Source of the DNA: Aphelocoma coerulescens | Lineage: Eukaryota; Chordata; Aves; Passeriformes; Corvidae | Reading direction: 5' to 3' | Length of the DNA: 64,000 bases | Assembly: GCF_041296385.1 (NCBI RefSeq) | Contig: NW_027183981.1 | Span: forward strand, 124,001-188,000 | In this document: piece after piece, positions 1-6,654 of the stretch | How the letters are laid out: each line of letters opens with the position of its first letter | How positions within the stretch are numbered: the first letter of the stretch is position 1 | The notes under the pieces: model-generated | Databases searched by the model: none | Seen by the model: only the letters and a program-made list of their open reading frames with translations | What the model was told of the DNA's origin: nothing | Position numbers and translations under genes: made by a program

Positions 1-125
1 CTCCCTGATGCACTCTGTCCTCCCCTTCTCAAAGGAGTAGACGGTGGCATCAGGACACACCTGTGTCCCAGCAGCTGGGTGCCCAGCCGGGAGCAGGAGC
101 AGGGCTGGGGCTGCTCCCAAAGTTG

Positions 126-134
126 CCCCGCCCC
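126..134 (-). promoter_or_regulatory. GC box (Sp1-like), one per unit
   Basis: CCCCGCCCC reads GGGGCGGGG on the minus strand, the classical Sp1/KLF core. It lies downstream of the minus-strand AATAAA in transcription order, so it could belong to a promoter for the next unit's minus-strand transcript. This is only a motif match. Unit 8 carries a C-to-G change inside it at 15705. Confidence 0.25.
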
Positions 135-177
135 AATGCCAGAGCCGGACATATGCTGAGGGGGGGCTGGATCAGGC

Positions 178-183
178 TTTATT
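178..183 (-). terminator. Candidate poly(A) signal AATAAA, minus strand
   Basis: TTTATT on the plus strand is AATAAA on the minus strand, and it is intact in every unit. Any cleavage site would lie roughly 10-30 nt further along the minus strand (about 150-170), where a G-run on the plus strand and TATGTCC on the minus strand follow. A minus-strand open frame ends in a stop at 216-218, about 33 nt before the signal. A hexamer can occur by chance, but its placement downstream of the minus-strand splice-like signals (1520-1777) is coherent. Confidence 0.3.
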
Positions 184-415
184 GTCCAGCTGCATGCCAG
201 GAGTGAGCACAAAATCTACCTGCATTCTCTGCAGCATGCCATCCTGGAGCAGAGCCATTGCCAAAGGAAGCCGTGAGCCCGTGCCAAGCCAGTGCCGGAG
301 TGGGATCCTAGCAGCACCTGTGGAAGCCGGGAGAGAGGAGCCCACCTGGAGCAGGTTCGTGCAGGATTAATCATCCCGTGGCTTCCCACCAGGGTCCTGT
401 TGCTTCCAAAAGGCC

Positions 416-432
416 CCACAGTGTCACTGTGG
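416..432. repeat. Perfect 8-bp inverted repeat with 1-nt centre
   Basis: CCACAGTG (416-423) and CACTGTGG (425-432) are exact reverse complements around T424. The element spans the junction into the first degenerate minisatellite monomer (421-457) and is preserved in the units. It could bind a dimeric protein or form a small cruciform. No known family is claimed. Confidence 0.7.
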
Positions 433-533
433 CCCCTCGGTTCCACCAGGTTCCATAGCGTCACTGTGGTGCCCAGGGTTCCGTCAGCTTCGCCAGCATC
501 CCCACGGTCTGCAGAGCTCCCCGAGCTTCTGTG
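421..533 (+). repeat. Three degenerate 37/38-bp monomers, left flank
   Basis: Monomers at 421-457 (37 bp, starts GTGTCACTGTGG), 458-495 (38 bp, GCGTCACTGTGG) and 496-533 (38 bp, GCATCCCCACGG). They align with the half-units of the 75-bp repeat: the first ends CAGGTTCCATA, like the first half, and the third carries GGTCT..CAGAGCTCCC, like the second half. They have diverged strongly from each other, so they look like older remnants not reached by the current homogenisation of the 75-bp block. Confidence 0.85.
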
Positions 534-874
534 GTGTCACAGTGGAGGCAGGGTTGCATCAGGTTCCATAGCATCAGCACGGTCTCCAGGGCTCCCAGAG
601 GTTCTGTGGTGTCACAGTGGAGGCAGGGTTGCATCAGGTTCCATAGCATCACCACAGTCTCCAGGGCTCCCTGAGCTTCTGTGGTGTCACAGTGGAGGCA
701 GGGTTGCATCAGGTTCCATAGCATCAGCACGGTCTCCAGAGCTCCCAGAGGTTCTGTGGTGTCACAGAGGAGGCAGGGTTGCATCAGGTTCCATAGCATC
801 ACCACGGTCTCCAGGGCTCCAAGAGCTTCTGTGGTGTCACAGAGGAGGCAGGGTTGCATCAGGTTCAATAGCAT
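461..874 (-). other. Stop-free minus-strand frame across the minisatellite (137 codons)
   Basis: From an ATG at 874 this frame encodes repeats of 25 residues with the core LWNLMQPC..CDTTE..GALET. Length follows copy number: 137 residues in 5-copy units, less in the others. Two plus-strand frames through the same block are also open, so openness reflects absence of stop triplets in the 75-bp unit. The copy differences (H/L, P/A, L/V) are mostly non-synonymous. I judge it non-coding, although a repetitive polypeptide cannot be excluded. Confidence 0.12.
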
Positions 875-912
875 CAGCACGGTCTCCAGGGCTCCCCTGA
901 GCTTCTGTGGTG
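534..912 (+). repeat. 75-bp minisatellite block, five copies A-E
   Basis: Copies start at 534, 609, 684, 759 and 834. Each is 37 bp (GTGTCACAGTGG...GGTTCCATA) plus 38 bp (GCATCA..ACGGTCTCCAGGGCTCC..), and the halves align with each other. Diagnostic bases identify the copies: A, B and C have CAGTGG, while D and E have CAGAGG; B and D have ATCACCAC where the others have ATCAGCAC; D ends CCAAGAGC; E has GGTTCAATA, an extra C (CTCCCC) and an extra TGG. Because 75 is 25 codons, several frames stay open whatever the copy number. Confidence 0.97.
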
Positions 913-1088
913 GTGTCACAGAGGAGCCAGGCTTCCTTGTAGTTCCCCAGCATCACAAAGGCTCTCCTGGGAGCCACGGGTCACAAAGCACCGTGGGCTC
1001 TGTGCAGCCCCGCTGTGTCACAATGGCCGCTGGCTTCCACGAGCCCCCGCAGTGTCCCAGTGGGCCCCGTGGCTTTAGGAGTGGGTGG
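913..1088 (+). repeat. Five degenerate monomers, right flank
   Basis: Starts at 913 (GTGTCACAGAGG, 37 bp), 950 (GCATCACAAAGG, 28 bp, truncated), 978 (GGGTCACAAAG, 37 bp), 1015 (GTGTCACAATGG, 37 bp) and 1052 (GTGTCCCAGTGG, about 37 bp with a vague end). The recurring GTGTCACANNGG head fixes the 37-bp register. Together with the left flank this shows that a monomer array of 37 bp came before the 75-bp dimer. Confidence 0.82.
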
Positions 1089-1148
1089 CTGGGAGTTGGT
1101 GCCAGCGGCTGGGGGAGCAGCAGCAGGGACTGTGTGTGGACAGTGCCA

Positions 1149-1166
1149 TGGCCACTTGTGTGGCCA
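1149..1166. repeat. Hairpin-forming inverted repeat, 7-bp arms
   Basis: TGGCCAC (1149-1155) and GTGGCCA (1160-1166) are separated by TTGT, giving a compact GC-rich stem-loop in either strand's RNA. It has no U-run after it and is not proposed as a terminator. Confidence 0.6.
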
Positions 1167-1232
1167 CTGGTGTCTCTGTGCCAGGCACAGCCGTGGTGTG
1201 TAACACCGGCTCTGGGTCCTTTGGCTGTGCAG

Positions 1233-1416
1233 GTGGCAGTCACGGCCTGGAGCAGGGCTGCTCCCGGGGGACAGCCTGGGGCAGGAGGCTGCTGGAGATT
1301 CATTCCCCACACTCCTTGTCATGAGGTGCTCAGAGTGATTGGAAAGGCTGTTGGCAGCAGGCAGTTCTCTGGGTTCAAGCTGTGGAGCTGTCAGCGGGAA
1401 TGCAAAGGCCAAGCTG
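1233..1416 (+). other. Exon-like interval on the plus strand (184 bp)
   Basis: It is preceded by CCTTTGGCTGTGCAG (acceptor-like, moderate pyrimidine tract) and followed by CTG|GTGAGC (donor-like). Its length is not a multiple of three. No protein similarity is recognised, so at most it is an exon of a non-coding RNA. In unit 10 the donor GT becomes CT (G to C at 21229), which would abolish splicing there. Confidence 0.12.
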
Positions 1417-1439
1417 GTGAGCCTTTTGTCCTGGTGCCT

Positions 1440-1646
1440 TTAGTGTGTGAGCAGTCCCTGGTGCCGTTGTCTTTGGATCCTGAGTGTGGGAGAGGCAAGG
1501 CTTAGGATGGTGCGTAGAGCTGAGAAGGAAAGTGCCGAGAGCAGCGTGTGTGCTGCTGCTTTGAGGGGTGCAGTTGAAGTTGTAGGCAGCAAGAGCTTTC
1601 TCAGCTGGCCCTTTTGTGAGCTCTGCTTTTGCCAGATGACTTCCAT
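1440..1646 (-). other. Small minus-strand ATG ORF (68 codons), doubtful
   Basis: The ATG at 1646 has A at -3 and G at +4. The product is basic and Ser/Leu-rich, with no recognised motif. The start codon lies 5 nt past a strong donor-like AAG|GTAAGA and the frame crosses the putative intron 1520-1651, so the splice model and this ORF exclude each other. It is kept here because it is one of the few frames in the unit with a real ATG. Confidence 0.08.
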
Positions 1647-1651
1647 CTTAC
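1520..1651 (-). other. Putative minus-strand intron (132 bp)
   Basis: On the minus strand the interval begins GTAAGATGG after exon end GAAG, giving AAG|GTAAGA, which is close to the ideal vertebrate donor. It ends ACTTTCCTTCTCAG, a pyrimidine-rich acceptor before CTCTACG. A second, overlapping donor (GATG|GTAAGA) lies 8 nt upstream. Marker m3 (1653) is at donor position -2: T units keep AAG|GT, C units have AGG|GT. Evidence is motif-level only, without any transcript. Confidence 0.3.
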
Positions 1652-1777
1652 CTTCTTACCATCTTAGCCTCTCATTTTTGCATATCCCAAACCCCCTTCC
1701 AAACATCCAGCAGCTGCTTGTAAAGAAGAAGTCCTAGAACAAAAAGCCAGTGCTGCCTTTCATAGCCCCTTTGCTGT
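1652..1777 (-). other. Putative minus-strand exon (126 bp)
   Basis: Upstream on the minus strand is a branch-point-like CTCAC followed by CTTCTTTCCTCTACTTCATAG, a long pyrimidine tract ending in TAG, just before 1777. The exon ends at the donor at 1652. One frame is open for most of it (encoding a hydrophobic LFVLGLLLYKQLLDVW stretch) but hits TGA before the donor; the other two frames stop earlier. It therefore fits a non-coding or terminal-coding exon rather than an internal coding one. Confidence 0.25.
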
Positions 1778-1881
1778 CTATGAAGTAGAGGAAAGAAGCT
1801 AGTGAGACGCACTTTCTTTCTCAACTCCATAGAGCGCATCCTTCTCTCAAGGTGGCAGAGTCCTTGGCGGAAGTGAAGCAT

Positions 1882-1893
1882 CTGCAGCTGCAG
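1882..1893. repeat. Perfect 12-bp palindrome CTGCAGCTGCAG
   Basis: Two PstI-type hexamers abut around a central CAGCTG E-box-like core, making a self-complementary 12-mer in each unit. It may simply reflect CTG/CAG-rich composition. Confidence 0.6.
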
Positions 1894-2073
1894 TTCAGAC
1901 TGAGAGATGTGCCAGGACAGGAAACATTTGCTGACCTTCCCTGTTCCCTGTGCAACATGATTCTCGCATCCCAGTCACTTTCACATACCTTCGGTATCCC
2001 TGAGTCCAAGCAGCTAAAGCTCACAGAGACAGAAGTGTCAGGAAGGAAAACGTTCCAAAAGCACCCCCTTCTC

Positions 2074-2132
2074 TTATCAGCATATAAATTGTGCACAACA
2101 GGCTGCGGCACCGAACCTTCCTTCTCAGATAG
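2074..2132 (+). promoter_or_regulatory. GATA/TATA-like cluster, possible plus-strand promoter
   Basis: TTATCA (2074-2079, TGATAA on the minus strand, a WGATAR match) sits four bases before TATAAA (2083-2088). A second WGATAR, AGATAG, is at 2127-2132. A TATA-driven start would fall near 2113-2120, where CGAACCTTCC follows; no convincing initiator is visible. The surrounding sequence is relatively AT-rich for the unit. Marker m5 (2073) lies one base outside the first GATA core and does not break it. Confidence 0.2.
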
Positions 2133-2268
2133 ACATGCCATCACACTTTTCACTCTTGCAGCTCGGTTGAAAAGCTCCAGCAGCTGCTCCCGCAATAGCA
2201 AAAGGTTCTAGAAGTGAAAGCCAGTTTGGGGCTGCACCTTCTCCTTGCCGCATGTAAGCCACACCAAA

Positions 2269-4461
2269 CTCCCTGATGCACTCTGTCCTCCCCTTCTCAA
2301 AGGAGTAGACGGTGGCATCAGGACACACCTGTGTCCCAGCAGCTGGGTGCCCAGCCGGGAGCAGGAGCAGGGCTGGGGCTGCTCCCAAAGTTGCCCCGCC
2401 CCAATGCCAGAGCCGGACATATGCTGAGGGGGGGCTGGATCAGGCTTTATTGTCCAGCTGCATGCCAGGAGTGAGCACAAAATCTACCTGCATTCTCTGC
2501 AGCATGCCATCCTGGAGCAGAGCCATTGCCAAAGGAAGCCGTGAGCCCGTGCCAAGCCAGTGCCGGAGTGGGATCCTAGCAGCACCTGTGGAAGCCGGGA
2601 GAGAGGAGCCCACCTGGAGCAGGTTCGTGCAGGATTAATCATCCCGTGGCTTCCCACCAGGGTCCTGTTGCTTCCAAAAGGCCCCACAGTGTCACTGTGG
2701 CCCCTCGGTTCCACCAGGTTCCATAGCGTCACTGTGGTGCCCAGGGTTCCGTCAGCTTCGCCAGCATCCCCACGGTCTGCAGAGCTCCCCGAGCTTCTGT
2801 GGTGTCACAGTGGAGGCAGGGTTGCATCAGGTTCCATAGCATCAGCACGGTCTCCAGGGCTCCCAGAGGTTCTGTGGTGTCACAGTGGAGGCAGGGTTGC
2901 ATCAGGTTCCATAGCATCACCACAGTCTCCAGGGCTCCCTGAGCTTCTGTGGTGTCACAGTGGAGGCAGGGTTGCATCAGGTTCCATAGCATCAGCACGG
3001 TCTCCAGGGCTCCCAGAGGTTCTGTGGTGTCACAGAGGAGGCAGGGTTGCATCAGGTTCCATAGCATCAGCACGGTCTCCAGGGCTCCCCTGAGCTTCTG
3101 TGGTGGTGTCACAGAGGAGCCAGGCTTCCTTGTAGTTCCCCAGCATCACAAAGGCTCTCCTGGGAGCCACGGGTCACAAAGCACCGTGGGCTCTGTGCAG
3201 CCCCGCTGTGTCACAATGGCCGCTGGCTTCCACGAGCCCCCGCAGTGTCCCAGTGGGCCCCGTGGCTTTAGGAGTGGGTGGCTGGGAGTTGGTGCCAGCG
3301 GCTGGGGGAGCAGCAGCAGGGACTGTGTGTGGACAGTGCCATGGCCACTTGTGTGGCCACTGGTGTCTCTGTGCCAGGCACAGCCGTGGTGTGTAACACC
3401 GGCTCTGGGTCCTTTGGCTGTGCAGGTGGCAGTCACGGCCTGGAGCAGGGCTGCTCCCGGGGGACAGCCTGGGGCAGGAGGCTGCTGGAGATTCATTCCC
3501 CACACTCCTTGTCATGAGGTGCTCAGAGTGATTGGAAAGGCTGTTGGCAGCAGGCAGTTCTCTGGGTTCAAGCTGTGGAGCTGTCAGCGGGAATGCAAAG
3601 GCCAAGCTGGTGAGCCTTTTGTCCTGGTGCCTTTAGTGTGTGAGCAGTCCCTGGTGCCGTTGTCTTTGGATCCTGAGTGTGGGAGAGGCAAGGCTTAGGA
3701 TGGTGCGTAGAGCTGAGAAGGAAAGTGCCGAGAGCAGCGTGTGTGCTGCTGCTTTGAGGGGTGCAGTTGAAGTTGTAGGCAGCAAGAGCTTTCTCAGCTG
3801 GCCCTTTTGTGAGCTCTGCTTTTGCCAGATGACTTCCATCTTACCCTCTTACCATCTTAGCCTCTCATTTTTGCATATCCCAAACCCCCTTCCAAACATC
3901 CAGCAGCTGCTTGTAAAGAAGAAGTCCTAGAACAAAAAGCCAGTGCTGCCTTTCATAGCCCCTTTGCTGTCTATGAAGTAGAGGAAAGAAGCTAGTGAGA
4001 CGCACTTTCTTTCTCAACTCCATAGAGCGCATCCTTCTCTCAAGGTGGCAGAGTCCTTGGCGGAAGTGAAGCATCTGCAGCTGCAGTTCAGACTGAGAGA
4101 TGTGCCAGGACAGGAAACATTTGCTGACCTTCCCTGTTCCCTGTGCAACATGATTCTCGCATCCCAGTCACTTTCACATACCTTCGGTATCCCTGAGTCC
4201 AAGCAGCTAAAGCTCACAGAGACAGAAGTGTCAGGAAGGAAAACGTTCCAAAAGCACCCCCTTCTGTTATCAGCATATAAATTGTGCACAACAGGCTGCG
4301 GCACCGAACCTTCCTTCTCAGATAGACATGCCATCACACTTTTCACTCTTGCAGCTCGGTTGAAAAGCTCCAGCAGCTGCTCCCGCAATAGCAAAAGGTT
4401 CTAGAAGTGAAAGCCAGTTTGGGGCTGCACCTTCTCCTTGCCGCATGTAAGCCACACCAAA
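2269..4461 (+). repeat. Unit 2, 4-copy 4a class
   Basis: 2193 bp. Minisatellite at 2802-3105 with copies A-B-C and a D/E fusion: the last copy keeps GGTTCCATA from a D-type front and the ATCAGCAC..CTCCCC end of E. Markers G,G,C,C,G. Confidence 0.97.
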
Positions 4462-6654
4462 CTCCCTGATGCACTCTGTCCTCCCCTTCTCAAAGGAGTA
4501 GACGGTGGCATCAGGACACACCTGTGTCCCAGCAGCTGGGTGCCCAGCCGGGAGCAGGAGCAGGGCTGGGGCTGCTCCCAAAGTTGCCCCGCCCCAATGC
4601 CAGAGCCGGACATATGCTGAGGGGGGGCTGGATCAGGCTTTATTGTCCAGCTGCATGCCAGGAGTGAGCACAAAATCTACCTGCATTCTCTGCAGCATGC
4701 CATCCTGGAGCAGAGCCATTGCCAAAGGAAGCCGTGAGCCCGTGCCAAGCCAGTGCCGGAGTGGGATCCTAGCAGCACCTGTGGAAGCCGGGAGAGAGGA
4801 GCCCACCTGGAGCAGGTTCGTGCAGGATTAATCATCCCGTGGCTTCCCACCAGGGTCCTGTTGCTTCCAAAAGGCCCCACAGTGTCACTGTGGCCCCTCG
4901 GTTCCACCAGGTTCCATAGCGTCACTGTGGTGCCCAGGGTTCCGTCAGCTTCGCCAGCATCCCCACGGTCTGCAGAGCTCCCCGAGCTTCTGTGGTGTCA
5001 CAGTGGAGGCAGGGTTGCATCAGGTTCCATAGCATCAGCACGGTCTCCAGGGCTCCCAGAGGTTCTGTGGTGTCACAGTGGAGGCAGGGTTGCATCAGGT
5101 TCCATAGCATCACCACAGTCTCCAGGGCTCCCTGAGCTTCTGTGGTGTCACAGTGGAGGCAGGGTTGCATCAGGTTCCATAGCATCAGCACGGTCTCCAG
5201 GGCTCCCAGAGGTTCTGTGGTGTCACAGAGGAGGCAGGGTTGCATCAGGTTCCATAGCATCAGCACGGTCTCCAGGGCTCCCCTGAGCTTCTGTGGTGGT
5301 GTCACAGAGGAGCCAGGCTTCCTTGTAGTTCCCCAGCATCACAAAGGCTCTCCTGGGAGCCACGGGTCACAAAGCACCGTGGGCTCTGTGCAGCCCCGCT
5401 GTGTCACAATGGCCGCTGGCTTCCACGAGCCCCCGCAGTGTCCCAGTGGGCCCCGTGGCTTTAGGAGTGGGTGGCTGGGAGTTGGTGCCAGCGGCTGGGG
5501 GAGCAGCAGCAGGGACTGTGTGTGGACAGTGCCATGGCCACTTGTGTGGCCACTGGTGTCTCTGTGCCAGGCACAGCCGTGGTGTGTAACACCGGCTCTG
5601 GGTCCTTTGGCTGTGCAGGTGGCAGTCACGGCCTGGAGCAGGGCTGCTCCCGGGGGACAGCCTGGGGCAGGAGGCTGCTGGAGATTCATTCCCCACACTC
5701 CTTGTCATGAGGTGCTCAGAGTGATTGGAAAGGCTGTTGGCAGCAGGCAGTTCTCTGGGTTCAAGCTGTGGAGCTGTCAGCGGGAATGCAAAGGCCAAGC
5801 TGGTGAGCCTTTTGTCCTGGTGCCTTTAGTGTGTGAGCAGTCCCTGGTGCCGTTGTCTTTGGATCCTGAGTGTGGGAGAGGCAAGGCTTAGGATGGTGCG
5901 TAGAGCTGAGAAGGAAAGTGCCGAGAGCAGCGTGTGTGCTGCTGCTTTGAGGGGTGCAGTTGAAGTTGTAGGCAGCAAGAGCTTTCTCAGCTGGCCCTTT
6001 TGTGAGCTCTGCTTTTGCCAGATGACTTCCATCTTACCCTCTTACCATCTTAGCCTCTCATTTTTGCATATCCCAAACCCCCTTCCAAACATCCAGCAGC
6101 TGCTTGTAAAGAAGAAGTCCTAGAACAAAAAGCCAGTGCTGCCTTTCATAGCCCCTTTGCTGTCTATGAAGTAGAGGAAAGAAGCTAGTGAGACGCACTT
6201 TCTTTCTCAACTCCATAGAGCGCATCCTTCTCTCAAGGTGGCAGAGTCCTTGGCGGAAGTGAAGCATCTGCAGCTGCAGTTCAGACTGAGAGATGTGCCA
6301 GGACAGGAAACATTTGCTGACCTTCCCTGTTCCCTGTGCAACATGATTCTCGCATCCCAGTCACTTTCACATACCTTCGGTATCCCTGAGTCCAAGCAGC
6401 TAAAGCTCACAGAGACAGAAGTGTCAGGAAGGAAAACGTTGCAAAAGCACCCCCTTCTCTTATCAGCATATAAATTGTGCACAACAGGCTGCGGCACCGA
6501 ACCTTCCTTCTCAGATAGACATGCCATCACACTTTTCACTCTTGCAGCTCGGTTGAAAAGCTCCAGCAGCTGCTCCCGCAATAGCAAAAGGTTCTAGAAG
6601 TGAAAGCCAGTTTGGGGCTGCACCTTCTCCTTGCCGCATGTAAGCCACACCAAA
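4462..6654 (+). repeat. Unit 3, 4-copy 4a class
   Basis: 2193 bp, minisatellite 4995-5298, same D/E junction as unit 2. Markers G,G,C,G,C; it differs from unit 2 at both m4 and m5, so the adjacent 4a units are not a simple recent duplication across their whole length. Confidence 0.97.

Larger units (their letters stand above)
1..420. other. Left non-minisatellite segment of the unit
   Basis: No gene is recognised here. It contains a C4GC4 GC box (126-134), a G7 run (160-166), a minus-strand AATAAA (178-183), a BamHI-type GGATCC (303-308) and a CCACCAGGG motif (386-394). ORFs across it on either strand begin with GTG or TTG, not ATG, and match no family I know. The stretch from about 371 to 420 may be one further, badly decayed minisatellite monomer, but the spacing (about 50 bp) does not fit well. 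Confidence 0.8.
1023..1505 (+). other. Longest noted ATG-initiated ORF (160 codons), probably non-coding
   Basis: The ATG at 1023 has A at -3 and G at +4, a good Kozak context, and the frame runs to a stop at 1505. The product is rich in Trp, Cys, Gly and Pro and shows no domain, signal peptide or membrane segment that I recognise. The start lies in a degenerate minisatellite monomer. Unit-specific changes fall at non-synonymous sites (Cys/Tyr at 1198; Leu to Pro and Val to Phe in unit 10), and minus-strand frames overlap it. It persists in all units, as expected if units are simply too young to have diverged. Confidence 0.1.
1..2268 (+). repeat. Unit 1, 5-copy gamma class (reference unit)
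   Basis: This unit has five 75-bp copies at 534-912. Markers m1-m5 are A,G,T,C,C. It is used as the coordinate reference for sub-features listed here. In 4-copy units, positions downstream of the minisatellite shift by -75; in the 1-copy unit they shift by -300. It has the T allele at 1653, which gives the stronger minus-strand splice-donor-like motif. Confidence 0.97.
1089..2268. other. Right non-minisatellite segment of the unit
   Basis: No gene is recognised. It holds a 7-bp hairpin (1149-1166), a CTCF-like AGGTGGCAG core (1231-1239), a plus-strand exon-like interval (1233-1416), minus-strand splice-like signals (1520-1777), a CTGCAGCTGCAG palindrome (1882-1893) and a GATA/TATA-like cluster (2074-2132). 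Markers m2 to m5 are in this segment. Open frames of 119 (plus) and 126 (minus) codons near 1821-2211 overlap each other, begin with GTG or TTG, and carry mostly non-synonymous variants, so neither is supported as a gene. Confidence 0.8.

Noticed and set aside
534..912. CRISPR-like regularly spaced repeats
   Set aside because: The whole 75-bp period is conserved, with no variable spacers and no cas genes.
1371..1382. tRNA-like B box (GGTTCAAGCT)
   Set aside because: It has one mismatch to the B-box consensus and no acceptable A box 30-60 bp upstream, so a tRNA or tRNA-derived SINE is not supported.
681..1505. 274-codon plus-strand frame across the minisatellite and right flank
   Set aside because: It begins with GTG, has no ATG until 1023, overlaps open frames on the other strand, and resembles no protein family I know.
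2071..2080. m5 polymorphism as a switch of the GATA site
   Set aside because: The variable base 2073 lies one position outside the WGATAR core 2074-2079; both alleles keep TGATAA.
1852..2211. 119-codon plus-strand and overlapping 126-codon minus-strand frames
   Set aside because: They start with GTG and TTG respectively. Of the variants in the plus frame, more are non-synonymous (Phe/Leu, His/Tyr, Arg/Trp, Ile/Thr) than synonymous, so there is no sign of selection on the protein.
1..2268. Ribosomal DNA or histone-type tandem gene cluster
   Set aside because: No rRNA-like conserved stretches and no histone-like frames; unit length and content do not fit either.
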